NCBI RefSeq assembly: GCF_002775205.1
Contig: NC_036448.1
Location: 4,614,572 to 4,678,571 of the forward strand
From: Xiphophorus maculatus
Lineage: Eukaryota > Chordata > Actinopteri > Cyprinodontiformes > Poeciliidae
Reading direction: 5' to 3'
DNA length: 64,000 nt
Shown piece after piece: positions 21,601-32,878 of this stretch. Under the pieces are notes generated by a model. It made no database searches. It was not told where the DNA came from and saw nothing but the letters and a program-made list of their open reading frames with translations. Within the stretch, counting starts at the first letter, position 1. Every line of letters begins with the position of its first letter. Both the position numbers and the translations under genes were made by a program.

Positions 21601-24600
21601 AAATGGTCTGAACTTTTTCATTTATATAAAAAGTGCTTGTCATGAAACGCTGAAAAGTTACTTTGACTTCTTTCAAGTGTACTAAGATAGTTCCACTAGA
21701 AACGCAACCAAAAATAATTGGTAAGATTTTGTGTTTTTGCAGTGTACGGGTTACAAAGGCAAAGCAGACAGTAGGTTTTCAGTGCATGTAAACTGGATCA
21801 TTAACCTCAAAGGCAAAGTCTTACCAAAGGAAGAAAAATCTAATCATTGTTCTTAATCGTCTTAAAATTTTTCCTAATAAAAGTGAACACATAACTTAAG
21901 TCAAAGCTTTACATAATTTTCTTTTTAGTTTTTCTTGGAGGATATATTCAGAATACTACTTCTGATTTAAAGTTAAGAGTGTCATTGTTTTCAATTCCAG
22001 ACCAAACATGTAATGTTTTTGAAATAGCTGCATTTCGCTGTTGCAAAATGACAATATGTATCTGTAGTTCAAGGTCAGTAAGAAACCAAGAAAAACAAAG
22101 TAACTGTAAAAGTATTTAGCCCCCGTTAACCTGCCCAGTCAGAACATTTTTTGAAACAATGAAACCAAGAAAAAGTGGTATGCTAATGTATTAAGTTCAA
22201 AATATTACATGTATCCTCACACACAAGTAATCCAAATGCTTGAAGATAAACAAACACAGGTTATTGATAAAATGTCTCCTGCCACGTTGACACTACATAC
22301 AGACTTTCGCCCGATCACAAAAAATCTAAATATAGTGATATACAAATGTAGGAACTGTAAGACTGTTATAATAATTTTTCTTTCATTTCTGAAGCAAGTG
22401 TTTTATTTGTTTGTTATTTCGTTGTTGTGCCTTGAAAGGCAAGTGAGAAAAAAACATTTTAGATGTCTTTTTCCTAAGTTTGTTCTAGAAATACTTTTTT
22501 CTGCCATGAGAGGCACCGATGTAAAACATCTGGTTTTACCAACCAACTGCTGCTTAATTTATATACATAGTAAGATTGTTATAGGGTAACCTTCTACACT
22601 CAGTAAAAGTGGCCCTTAACGTAAATTAGGGATCTCCTGCCACTTATCATGCATTAACATTAATGAGCTACATTCATGAGGATGCCAATTTTTGATTTTT
22701 TTTCTCCAGATATTCCCAAACGTTAGCATGCCATGTAGGTTCAAAAATGTCAGATCAGACACAAAGAGAAGTGTTTTGATGTAAAGCGCTGTGTGCGAAG
22801 GGATACTGAAACTGCACCAACCCCACGATGAAACATGGTGTTGGCAGAAAGCTTGTTCGAGGTCGCAAAAGACTTTAGACTAGGGTGGAGGTTTACCTTC
22901 CAGAAGAACGACTCTAAACATGAAATCAGAACCACAACTGTGGCTTTCAGTCATATTTATGTTTTGGAATAACCTACACAGGTTCAGAACTTTGTGGTTG
23001 CAACATGACAAAAGGTCATAGCACCACTCAAGTGGTGCTATGATCATGAGAGCAAAAGGGTTGTAAATACTTTTGACATGAATCAGGTTTTCCTGCCATG
23101 TGAACCCAAACAGGAGGATCAAACAGGATTTGATCCAAAACTGATATTAAATGTCCCTAAAGAGTTTGTGGCACTTTTTTAACCATTCAAGTGTCTCTTG
23201 AGACGCTCAGGAGAAGTGCGGCAAATGTCGCTGTCGGACAGCAGGGAAGCGGGGGCGTTGTCCTGTCAGACCGTCAGTTCCAAATGCAAACACACAAACT
23301 TGTAAAAACGCACACGGGGTCACTGCAACCACGCCACCAGGCACAGAGTTTAAAGCTCGTGGTATCCTCATCTCCTAAGACCACGTGAGGGTTAAAATAA
23401 GTCAATTTATCAATTATCAGATGTATAATCTCATCAGCTGGATTTGGTGTTGCTTATGTTTGATCTCTTTGTGTGTATTTGTCTTCTCTTTAGCCTCTAA
23501 GTCCACCCTGGAGAGTGATGGAAGCACCCAGACTCTAAAAAAGCTGCAGTCGGTGGATGCTAATGAAGGGTTAGTGGATACTTCTCAGAGACTTCTTCAG
23601 CCTTAACACTTATGATTATTGGTTCCTCTTACTGAAATTGAGGCTCTTTAGGCGTTTTTTTTCTCTGACCAAAAAAAAAAAAAGACTTCTTGATTTTGGT
23701 CTGGGAGATGAATACCAGTCCATGTGAAGCTGTCAGTTAGACAAGACCCACATGTCTAAAGCCGAAATGAGGGAAGGCAGACAAAGCTTTAAATACATGC
23801 TTCTTTCATTCTTTTAGGTTTAAAGACTCATAAGAAGAACAATGCAGAGTCTGCCTCAGAATATTCATTATGTTCAGTTTGTGCTTTCACTTTCAGCTAC
23901 TGAAGCTTCAGAATGATTTGACTGCAATTATTTTTGACCTTATAAAATGAATAATGCATTTGAGCTATATTACATAAATCCTTGTCTGGTCTCAATAATT
24001 GAATCAGGGAAATGGCCGACTGACCCTATTCTTAGTCAATTATGATGAGAATCTAGAGTCTAAAAAGGATTTCTGAGAGCAAATCAAGTCAAGCACCTTT
24101 TATCAATTTAAGGTCATCGCCAGGATAGTAGATGCAGCTAAAAGGTGTTAGTGAGGATAAAATGTTCATTTCATTTCACTGTAGAGTCCAAATGTCCACA
24201 AAAGGAAGTGTGATTGGCCAGGACAATGGGAAGCTGTGTGGGGAAGCCAGTGTTGTCCCTCGGGGGATGGAGGCCACCCAGGTGGATGTACACCCTGCAA
24301 AGAGACGAATCCAAACCGACGAGTCCAAACAAACATGCCCAGAGGGTCATGCAACACCGGTGGGAGCGATATCAGGACAAACAGATGGAGGCACCGTGTT
24401 GCTGGAAGCTGAAGGCCCAGAGAACAAGTCCAAAACCCTGGAGGACAGAACTGGCTCGAATACGAAGGGAAGGTGAGAGCACCATAGACTCTGAATCAGT
24501 GTCTGTATAAAATAAATCCTATTTTGACTGTCGAGATACAGTATGTCTGTTACTTGTAAATGCTTTATTGGAGCAGATTTTGAAACAGGAGGCAGATTAT

Positions 24601-26916
24601 CTGAACCATTCCTTCACTTATGTTCTCTTCCACTTCCAGGGACATATTGAGTGCAGATTTTATGTCTGCTTGTCATTTTGTTAAGGATCGCATGGACATC
24701 ACAGAAAATCCAAATGATGATATGGTAAATACCCTTTTCATTAAACTCCTGGGAAGGAGAAAACATTAATGTAAATCAACTTTACCAATAGCCTAGGAGT
24801 TTATCCTCTCAGTCAGATAACTGATGTAAAAACCTAACATGCAGTTTTATTCGCAAACACTTAGGATTCCTCTATCAGTAGTTTGATCATGGACATTTGG
24901 AATCGATCTGTCGTTTTCTGGGTTGTGACTTGTGTGTTCAAATGGATGAAGTTGTGTAAAATTGTACTAGAGAGATTGGTGGATAATTCCACATTATGAG
25001 CTGGCCCAATGATGTACAAGCTTGAGATGCTTTGATTGAGAACTTTCTTGGTTTCTGTCCAGAGGCAAGCTCTGGTAACAATGTTCCAGCACTGGTTTGG
25101 CGCCGCGGCGGAGGAGGCCTCCGAAACCAGCAGGGTAGCTGCGTACCTGAAAGAAGTAAAGAGTGAGGCGCCACCTCTGCTGGCGTTCCTTGTCAATCTT
25201 GCTGACGACAATGGCAACACGGTGCTCCATTACAGCGTGTCCCACTGCAACTACGGCGTCGTGAGCGTGCTGCTGGACACGGGTAACACGGTTGATGGTA
25301 ACCTTTGCCCTAGGAAATGCTTTTGCTGTACTGTAGTTGACAATAGAATCTCTTCTGTAAAGGCATGAGTGACGTAAATGTTCAGAACAATGCCGGATAC
25401 ACAGCTGTGATGCTGGCGTCGCTCACCGCTCCAGATGGGCCTGCTGGGATGGAGGTCGTCCGAAAGCTAATGGAGCTGGGAAACGTTAATATTCGCTCCA
25501 GTCAGGTAACACTGCACAATCAATCTGTTGTCAAAAAAAAACAAACAATCATGTTATGTCAAGACTTTCTTTTTGTTTTGCGAGTCGTTAAAGTTTGAAG
25601 GGTTTTAATGGTCAAAATTTGTTTCTCTTACCACAGACAGGCCAGACAGCTTTGCACTTGGCAGTGAGACACGGTCGAGTCGTCATGGTCCGCTTGTTGC
25701 TGAGCTGTGGAGCCGACGCCAACATCCAGGACAAACAGGGAATGACATCCCTCATGTTCGCATCAGAACGAGGCCACACGCACATTGCCAGACTGCTGCT
25801 AGAAAGAAGTCAGTGTGACCTGACTCTGACTGACAAGGTAAGACTACAGCCAACAGCTAAATCCAGTTCAGGTTCATCTCAAAGTACGGCACTATCAGCA
25901 GTCAGAGCTCCAGACTTCAACGACAACATGCCACCTGTGAGACTTCTTGATCGATTGCTCCGATCAAGAAACCACCGACAGGAAGGAAACCGTTTGCAGG
26001 TTTCCTTCCTGTCTGATTTTTATTCCAGCCATCTTGAAGAGAGATACCTTCTGTGGTTTCATTCCGATGAGGGGAGAATGTAACAGGACATCCTGCACGT
26101 TCACTGCTAGCTGCATCAGACCAAGCATGGCCTTTCTGTACAAGAGATACCCTAAGGCCAACTTGAACGACACTGTGTTAATATTTCCCAGCCCTGGGCT
26201 CCCAGATTGTGGGACAGAGGAGAGCCTGACATCTTTGTCCACAAGGGTGGGATTGTTTGTTGCATGCCAGGGAAATTCAAGTCTACAAAAGAAATCCACT
26301 GGGATGAACCTGTCCCTCTCTTTTTCTCCTGGCTCCTATTCCTTTGAGAGATGGATGGATCTCAAACTAGAAGGAATAGTTATTCCCACAAGGTGTCTTG
26401 GGAAAAGCAAACAAAAAAGACTACGCAGATAAGATACTGAAAGTTCATTGATTAGTCGAGCCAAATCTCTTTAAAAACTCATCAGTAGAAGTAGATTATA
26501 TGCTTTTCTTTGCAGTTTGTCTCTACTAGTACTGTTCTAGTCTGGTTTGTTAGGTGTGTGTTTGATGTTTGACAAATGGTTTTCTAATCTAAGCATTTCT
26601 AGAGGGGTGTAAAATCGGTATAAATGTCAGAATTGCAAAAAAACAAAGGAAAAAAGTCTCAAATGATGTCTTGATGTAAACTGTTATGTCTACAAATGCT
26701 AACATTGCTAACATTTGCAGGACAGGTCTTTTTGTCAAAACTACAACAAACATTGACAAAATGTCGGACCACCTCAATTTGTTTTGCCAGTGTTAATGTG
26801 TCCCTCCCCCCTTCCTTTCTTAGCGGGGCCAAACTGCGCTCTCCATTGCCAAGCAAGGTTCCCACACTGACACAGCGGCCCTCCTGCAGGCCCATGCTAA
26901 GGCTCGAGCTCTCTGA
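12627..26916 (+). CDS. kank4: KN motif and ankyrin repeat domain protein 4, complete
   Basis: Exons 12627-12636, 19897-21336, 23494-23569, 24185-24472, 24640-24724, 25063-25282, 25363-25505, 25637-25837 and 26824-26916 join in phase to 2556 bases (851 residues; human KANK4 995). The KN motif ([31 protein letters not shown] read in two parts, about 21-58) is the talin-binding segment of the family. Coiled coils follow at about 200-245 (RRLTKALERVGELE, ICILQEERERLR) and 300-350. A short KKLQSVDANEG recalls the KNLQFVGVNGG stretch. Ankyrin repeats fill exons 6-9 (NGNTVLHYSVSHCN, AGYTAVMLASL, TGQTALHLAVRHGR, GADANIQDKQG, RGQTALSIAKQG). The end, AALLQAHAKARAL, resembles KANK4 rather than KANK1-3. 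Family role: cortical scaffold near focal adhesions linking talin to microtubule capture and actin control. Transcribed away from angptl3, tail-to-tail with lrp8. Confidence 0.9.
17379..17422. repeat. Perfect 16-bp inverted repeat
   Basis: Arms AACCGTCCCATACCTC at 17379-17394 and its exact complement at 17407-17422, separated by 12 bases. Not part of any element I recognise. Confidence 0.8.
18131..18285. mobile_element. hAT-type MITE fragment
   Basis: Begins cagtgtttttcgaccctggt, followed by cctcaaggca, gcttcagcacacatgatttc and ggtgtgttgaagtagggg, the order seen in common teleost hAT derivatives. The right terminus is not found, so it is truncated. Confidence 0.55.
19897..21336 (+). CDS. kank4: kank4 exon 2 (KN motif, coiled coils)
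   Basis: Acceptor CCTGTTTACAG, donor GTGATG, 1440 bases. Carries the KN motif, an LLRASSLPLTVL motif comparable to the LLRASSMPAT of human KANK4, and both coiled coils. The antisense frames at 19818-20360 and 20732-21055 are mirrors of this exon. Confidence 0.93.
21402..21744. mobile_element. MITE with 25+ bp terminal inverted repeats in kank4 intron 2
   Basis: Left end cactgcaaaaacaaaaaatc, right end the complement of cactgcaaaaacacaaaatc, one mismatch over the first 20; the arms extend to TTACCA. Length about 343 bases, starting only 65 bases after the exon 2 donor. No transposase is encoded. Confidence 0.85.
22104..23085. mobile_element. Degraded Tc1-like element
   Basis: Left end resembles the Tc1-type start (ctgtaaaagtatttagcccc) and the right end is taaatacttttgacatg. 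Inside are ccccacgatgaaacatggtg, and accttccagaagaacgactc, matching the decayed transposase region with the DDE-flanking TFQQDN-like stretch. No open transposase frame remains. Confidence 0.6.
23494..23569 (+). CDS. kank4: kank4 exon 3
   Basis: Acceptor TCTCTTTAG, donor GTTAGT (non-ideal), 76 bases, phase 1 to 2. Encodes SKSTLESDGSTQTLKKLQSV and DANEG. Confidence 0.75.
24185..24472 (+). CDS. kank4: kank4 exon 4
   Basis: Acceptor TTTCACTGTAG, donor GTGAGA, 288 bases, phase 2 at both ends. Encodes a polar, low-conservation segment (STKGSVIGQDNGKLCG, KRRIQTDESKQT, NKSKTLEDRTGS). The frame is fixed by exons on both sides; an alternative open frame from 24214 does not fit the splice phase. Confidence 0.75.
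24640..24724 (+). CDS. kank4: kank4 exon 5
   Basis: Acceptor CACTTCCAG, donor GTAAAT, 85 bases, phase 2 to 0. Encodes DILSADFMSACHFVKDRM, the KANK helix preceding the ankyrins (compare SEEFLNACRALSQHL). Confidence 0.85.
25063..25282 (+). CDS. kank4: kank4 exon 6 (ankyrin N-cap and first repeat)
   Basis: Acceptor GTTTCTGTCCAG, donor GTAACA, 220 bases. Encodes FQHWFGAAAEEASE, VAAYLKEVKSEAPPLLAFL, VNLADDNGNTVLHYSVSHCN. Confidence 0.92.
25363..25505 (+). CDS. kank4: kank4 exon 7 (ankyrin repeat)
   Basis: Acceptor TTCTGTAAAG, donor GTAACA, 143 bases, phase 1 to 0. Encodes DVNVQNNAGYTAVMLASL and VVRKLMELGNVNIRSSQ. A GPAG-containing loop replaces the human ASAETNED segment. Confidence 0.92.
25637..25837 (+). 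CDS. kank4: kank4 exon 8 (two ankyrin repeats)
   Basis: Acceptor CTCTTACCACAG, donor GTAAGA, 201 bases, phase 0. Encodes TGQTALHLAVRHGRVVMV, LLSCGADANIQDKQGMTSL and LLLERSQCDLTLTDK. Confidence 0.94.
25838..26823 (+). other. kank4 intron 8 with inverted repeats and an unassigned open frame
   Basis: Contains two short inverted repeats (25944-25970 and 25977-26013) and, starting between them, a 161-codon plus-strand frame from 25947 to 26432. The frame has no motif I recognise and is bounded by no splice sites that fit kank4. It may belong to an unidentified transposon fragment. Confidence 0.4.
26824..26916 (+). CDS. kank4: kank4 exon 9 (last ankyrin repeat, stop)
   Basis: Acceptor CTTCCTTTCTTAG, 93 bases including TGA at 26914-26916. 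Encodes RGQTALSIAKQGSHTDTAAL and LQAHAKARAL. Confidence 0.92.
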   Translation, partial: RGQTALSIAKQGSHTDTAALLQAHAKARAL

Positions 26917-27465
26917 AAATTGGAAACTCAAGATCCGCCAGTTCATCATCTTCTTTGCTTGAGGCACCTAAAAAGAGGCTAAACAGTTTATTTCCTGATA
27001 GTGTTTTGTATTTTCTGAACTGCTGCATGAGCATTAGCTTTTAGCCTTGGACGGGAAGCCATCAGATCAATAAGACTGTACACAATCAGTTATTTACAGC
27101 TAGGAATGACTGGTGGCTGTTGATGCACTATACAGTAAATATGATTTATTTTTTATGTTTTCATGTGATTGTTACAGTTTTCTCAGATCTTTGCACAGCT
27201 TAACTCTGCAAACTATGCAATGGAAAAAGTATTTATTCTTAAAAGTTTTATTGCATATGAGTATGACTTATGGGTAACAATCAACATGTTATATACTGTA
27301 TATGTGTGTTTAAAGGGACGTTTTTAGCAGCCTCTAAATATATTTCTGCACTTTCCATCCAAATTAAATAGAAAAAAGCAACTGATGCAAGCAAAAATCA
27401 TATCCTTCTAGGTGTTAAAATAATCTGCACACTGTATATCCTTCAATAAATCAAATACAATGCTG
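26917..27465 (+). other. kank4 3' UTR
   Basis: AT-rich sequence after the stop codon up to an AATAAA at 27445-27450 (in cttcaataaatcaaa). Cleavage would be near 27465. Confidence 0.6.
27445..27450 (+). terminator. kank4 polyadenylation signal
   Basis: Canonical AATAAA 529 bases past the stop codon, the first clear one downstream. Confidence 0.65.
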
Positions 27466-30400
27466 TTTCTGCTGTGGTTTCTAGAAATGAGTGTTGTATG
27501 AGAAATGCGGCCAGCAGGTGGCAAAATTCCTCCATTTCAACCCATCCCAGCAAAATCGCACACATCAGAAACCAACAACACACAGAACTGACTTGTTCAA
27601 AACGACAAGGTCCGAGGGATTACATGGGATCCTTTTCGAGTGCGAAAAGATTTGTGCTGATTCCAGCATGGAAGGGAGGGGGAGGGGGAAGAAGGAGATT
27701 CACCTGCAGGTCAGAGGTGAAAAGCAGGTACGTTTGGTCGGCTCACACACCTAACGTGAGAAGAGGCGGGGCTGCAGAGGGATGTAAGGCCTCATGTTTG
27801 TGAGATAAGACAAAAGGGATTGAGTGCGGGGGGAGACTGAAAAGACGCAGGATTTCTGTCTGACAGAGGAAAGCCATCTCATTTCCCTGGAGGATTTCTC
27901 TCAGCCACGCTGGAGAGCCCTGCTGCAATGACCCTGAGCAAATATCCCTCAGAAAAAGAGGGAGAGGTAGATGGAAACGGGACGCTTTTCCATTACCCAA
28001 AATGTGTAGTTCCATCAAATGAAAACGAGGATTTTGAAAAGGTAACATGTATTTCTCCACATCCACTAAATTAAGCTGGGCTTCTTAGCCTGTGCACCTC
28101 AGCATGGGTATGTTCCCCCATCCCCCACCAAAACAGGCTTTAATGTCACAATGAATAAAGGGGCTCATCTCAGCCTTTGTGCAACAGTGAACATGTGTGA
28201 CACCTCTTTCGTCCGCTGAAGGCACCAGTCGACCAAAGAAACAAAGAATTACATATATGTGTATACCACATAGCTCTCATACTGGGTCTGCAAAAAGGAG
28301 GCAGCTGAGTCTGAAGACATTCACCCCGCTTTCCTTTAATAACGATAATGGACTGGATTTGTCTACTGCAGGGGTTTCTGTCCGCTGATGAATCACTTGC
28401 TCAATGGACGGGAGTAAAACACTTCTCAGCCAGCGGCGGTTTACAATGAGAGGTTTACAGCCAAAGCGCAGGTTTTGTAAAAACCAATCGGCTTTAGTGG
28501 TTAACAGGGATTCCAGGCAGAATAGATTCTTACGAACGCTAATGGGTTTTAAGGACGCCACCGATTTGCTACAATGGAAAAAGAAATAAAGCACAATAAA
28601 AATATACCTTACCTTATCAGGAGGCGGCATCTTGTGTTTTATTTGTTACCGGATAGATCAAGTGCATTGTCAGAAGTATGTTCAGTATCCATGTTCGCTG
28701 GGTCTAAAACGCATTCGTCTGTCTTGTCTTTTGGAATAAATACGTCCCAAATGGTGAAATAAGAAAAAAAATGGAGAAGCTTGAATAAAAAAAAAGGAAA
28801 CTCAAACTAGCTAGAATGCGGCCGAAAGTTACAGAAGACTAATGACAGTACTGACTGTACAAAACACCAAACTCTGAGATTAATCTGTATCAAATTATGT
28901 TTGATGCCGAAGTCTCTGAGCTCATATGGAGATTCAGAACTTGGCCGGTGAAGTCAGGAGTAATGTTGGCTGAGAGCAGTAGCGTAGAGACCTAACAAAC
29001 CGGCTTCCTATTGTAGCGATATAGAACTTTACGGATCTTTTCTACATTTGGTTGCTGTGAAGAAGGTCTTTGTCGTGACACTACACTGAACTTATCTAAT
29101 AATTTATTTCATAGACTGTGCCTAAGAGTGTCCAAACATCCAATGTTCATCACTCTGAAGCGGTTGTGATTAACAGTTTTCTGAATAAATTTCAAAGTAT
29201 TTATTTAGGAAAATAATAGTCTGGAAGTCAGTCAGCTGTAGAAATGACCTAATTGATTATCAGTTTTAATGTTTTAAACTATAGAGTTCAGAGAAAACTT
29301 TGGATTTACCTCGAAAATTTGAACAAGCACACACTCCACAGCTCCTTCCCCCACAGCCAAGCCGGCACTGACGTCAAGAAATTGACACTTTGTTGTTGTT
29401 GGGTTGTTTCTCAGATATTTAAACAGCTGCAGGACACTGGCGATATTGAGCTTGAGCGACGGAACGTACTAAACGAGGGAAGGATGTGAGCAGCACATGC
29501 ACAAGCATGATTGACATTGCTAAGACCTTCCCCCTGGCTCTGATTGGTTGTTTCTGACAGGGAGTGGTGCATTTCTGTATATGGTAGTAGGATCACTGGA
29601 AGGAGCCAGAAAAGCTTTCTTTTTTAGATTACCTGTCTTACATTCTACTGTCAGGACTTTGTGACAGATTTATAGAAATGTATTTATTGCATATTTGCTA
29701 AAAGTCACCTACTGCAGCTTTAAGGTAATAAACTGAATGCATTCTCTTCTTAAAGACTTTAGCAACCTTGGGTTGGGTTGAACTGTTGCTCCAGACAGCA
29801 GTAAATCTTGTTCCATCTCTGAAATATAACCATTTGTTTTAAGTTTTGGTTTTATACTGAAATGTTTTGATAATCAGTGTCAGATGAAAACACTTTTCAT
29901 TGGCGAACTTTTGATGCTGGATCAGACTAAAAGAGATAGAACAGAATCAAGACGAGAGTCTGACTGGATTTGTTTATCCCAATCCACTTGGTGAGATCCA
30001 CCTAGATTAAGTTTTTGTTCATTTGATTAACACATTTTAATAAAGGAACCACAATACAGTACGACAAACCGAGGTTTCAAACTTAAGGAAAATAATTAAT
30101 TTCATCATGACACATAAAGATCTTCAATATATGAACGCAATTTAAAGTTGTGTATCATTTGCTGCTTTAGGCAAAGAGCTCTGTGGGAAGACTGGTTCAT
30201 TTTGAATAAACACCTGTGACAAAAATTCAAATTGAAAAACATCAATTCTGAGAATATTCTGGTGGATGATTTGATTTCTGCTAACTTCTGATGCGCCAGC
30301 TTTTTCTCCCTGCTAGATCACCACACAACTCAGAGTAACCCACTGTTAATTTGACTCATTGTTACACAAAATAATAATCCTTCCTATGTTTCTACATACA

Positions 30401-30480
30401 AAGTTACAAGGAAATTGACTTACGTAGGAAAAAATAAGAGAGAAACTGCAGACTTGTGTTTGTCAGATTTTATATAACAA
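27466..30480. other. Intergenic spacer between kank4 and lrp8 ends
   Basis: No exon recognised. Short frames at 27474-27803, 27743-28066 and 28277-28630 have no protein-like motifs. A half copy of the MITE at 33229 lies at about 29508-29722. Minus-strand AATAAA signals (plus TTTATT) occur near 29104, 29201 and 29682 and could serve lrp8 if its 3' UTR is long. Confidence 0.5.
29508..29722. mobile_element. Partial copy of the 33229-33722 MITE
   Basis: Shares ttgacattgctaagacc, ctctgattggttgtttctga-like blocks and the right terminus tcacctactgcagcttt with the right half of the fuller copy at 33229-33722. The left half is missing. Confidence 0.6.
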
Positions 30481-31095
30481 GAAAAAGAGATATTTAAAAC
30501 TATTCAGTTATGAAAAATAAAACACAGAACCAATTTGTCCTCAGTACAGCTCAGTATTAGACGTACAGCAACTGGCTGACTTTTTTTTTCATGAGAAAAA
30601 AACAAAAAAACACAAGGTTAATATGAAAGTGTAAACAAAAAAGGCACAAATAAATACAAAGCAACGTTCTCACTGACATTGGGGTTAAAAATGTTCCACC
30701 AATGTGGATTTTGTTTTGTTAATTCTTTTTGGGTGGAAGGTGTGGGGGGCCTCTTAATATTATATAAAGGCTAAGAAAAAATATTCACAAAAAATGAGGC
30801 TAAACGATACACAGCAAGAAACACCAACTAAAACAAAACACTTTGGTGGATAACTGATTTTAAACAATCAGGAAGGAAAAAAACAGTGCTTTCTTCATAC
30901 AAATAAATTAATATAGGTGTCAACACTTTATCTAAAATCTTATATACAGCTCTTCTTTTACAGAATTATACAATACCTTATCAAAAAACGTTATGAAAAC
31001 GTATTTACAACCCAATGAGTCAAAAAAGCACCCTCAAAGCTTTTCTGCCGACACGCACTCGCTCACCAATACACACAGAGGTCAACACACGTGCA

Positions 31096-31142
<47 letters not shown>

Positions 31143-32534
31143 TCTTTGTCCATGAGAAACACAGTACCAGAAGGCATTCTAAGAGGGTTGTGCAACAAAT
31201 AGCATCCAAAAAACAGTTTCAAATATGGCTGTGCGATGAACAATTGGCACACATGCATTTCGATGAGCACACACACGGGGGAATTTCCAGGTGATCTGTA
31301 TAAACCGGCATGAAACCTGTTCACCGACGAGGTCTGCAGGCACCACACTACACTGCATCGGAGTCCGATTTTTCTTTTTCTTTTCGCGTTTGTGGTAACA
31401 TAATATGACAGGTTTTTTTTCTCTCCCAAAGCAGAGACCAGCTGGGCCCTCCTGTCCCAAACTGTCTACTCAAATGACAGTGGCAGCGGTGGCGAAATCG
31501 ACTGTGCAATAAATGTGTGTGAGTGTGGGTGAGAGCGTCTCGTGTGGAACAATGAACGGCGGCGATGTCGGTTGGTTGCATGCCGCTTGTGTTTCCAGAG
31601 AGCGAATTTTACCTCGTCCTCGTCCCCCTCCACCCACTTTGGAAACAACGGGAATCTGATACCGCTGCACGGCAGGTGGAGTGTACATGTGTCTGTGTGT
31701 GTCACAGTCAAAAGTGGGTCGTCAAATGAAATCATTACCACTCAGTGATTCCCATCAACCACAAAACACCTCAACTGGCTGCTATCTGCAGCCTATTGCT
31801 TTTCTCAGACCATTTAACATCTAAAACAAGCTACTAAAAGAAGAAGAAGAAGAAGAACTCTGACTTGCACCTTTATGCTCACAGAAGACTCTTCCAACTC
31901 TCTTCACTAAATTAGAGAAATACTCAAAACTGACATAGTTCAACCAACATCATGAAGCACTGAACCGGACAAACTGATCCAGGAATAAATGTTTACGACA
32001 CCAGGCGTCTCCAGAAACAGCATTTGGGATTGATCCCAACAGATTGTCTCCACCGGCTGCCCCAGTTGAACAGCTCCTCTTTCTTTAGTTAGCTGTCCCA
32101 GAGCGCTGCCGCCAACCAGCAGTAACACAAAACTCAAACTAACACATCAAGGACAAAATGGATGCTCAAGTCCGATGCCTTATAGCAGCTTCAGATGCAC
32201 ACGGTTGTCAATGGAAAAGTTAAAAACGGAGAGTTTGACTTAATTTTCCAGCGTTGAGAGCGCATCTGCACCACCTGATTACTTAACTACCAGAATCTAC
32301 TGGAGAAAAAACAGATTTCATTCCGTAATTTTTCTTTCTCGATCTTGGTTTATATGTAACGTGACAGGACATGGCTGTGTGTGTGTGTGTGTGGGGGGGG
32401 GGGCATCGGCGTGTGTGTGTGGATGAATGAAACAATGATATGTCGTTCATCCCTTCGGTAAACTTAGTCCAAGTTCATTCTGACTTCTCCGTGTGCCTGA
32501 GAGTCCAGCTGCACCAGAAGCAGGTCCTTTTGCC
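30481..32534 (-). other. Presumed lrp8 3' UTR
   Basis: Follows the lrp8 stop codon on the minus strand. Contains (CA)n at 31102-31140, a (GAA)n run near 31843-31857 and a GT/poly-G tract near 32376-32403. No canonical minus-strand AATAAA was found here; a TATAAA variant occurs at about 30469-30474. The end of the transcript is not established. Confidence 0.4.
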
Positions 32535-32878
32535 TCACTTTGCAGTGGAGAGCATGGGCTGCTCCGTGTACCAGTGAGTCCCCGCGTCGGGCATGCTGCC
32601 CCCCAAAGGCAGGGCGATGAACTGCGGGCAGGTGCCGCTCCCAGCCCCCACCACGCCCATACCAACCCCCTGGGGGTACGGGTGGTGGTGGTGGACGTGG
32701 TGTCCCATGCCGTCGGTCCTCCCGATGTGGATCTCGTCCTCCTCGCCCTCGCCGGTGGTCTTGCGGTAGACCGGGTTGTCGAAGTTCATGCTCTTGGTGG
32801 AGTTGCGGCGCCAGTTCCGCCACGCCAGGTAGACTCCGGCGCAGACCAGGCCGAACACCACTGTGGCAACGATAGGAA
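32535..32878 (-). CDS. lrp8: lrp8 terminal exon, membrane end and cytoplasmic tail
   Basis: Acceptor GCATGCAG, 344 bases to TGA at 32537-32535. [20 protein letters not shown] finishes the membrane helix; [18 protein letters not shown] carries the NPxY endocytosis/Dab1 motif; the tail ends [13 protein letters not shown], Gly-rich, then [21 protein letters not shown] after PYPQGV could be an alternative donor where mammalian LRP8/VLDLR splice after VYPA. Confidence 0.85.

Noticed and set aside
24214..24510. 98-codon frame overlapping kank4 exon 4
   Set aside because: Out of phase with the flanking kank4 exons, whose splice phases fix the other frame.
27474..28630. Frames of about 110 codons in the kank4-lrp8 spacer
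   Set aside because: No motifs, no splice or codon evidence; consistent with chance frames.
32486..32541. 30-base GT-AG 'mini-intron' after the lrp8 CTGCAAA, which would remove the TGA
   Set aside because: Far too short for a vertebrate spliceosomal intron and the resulting peptide is not LRP8-like.
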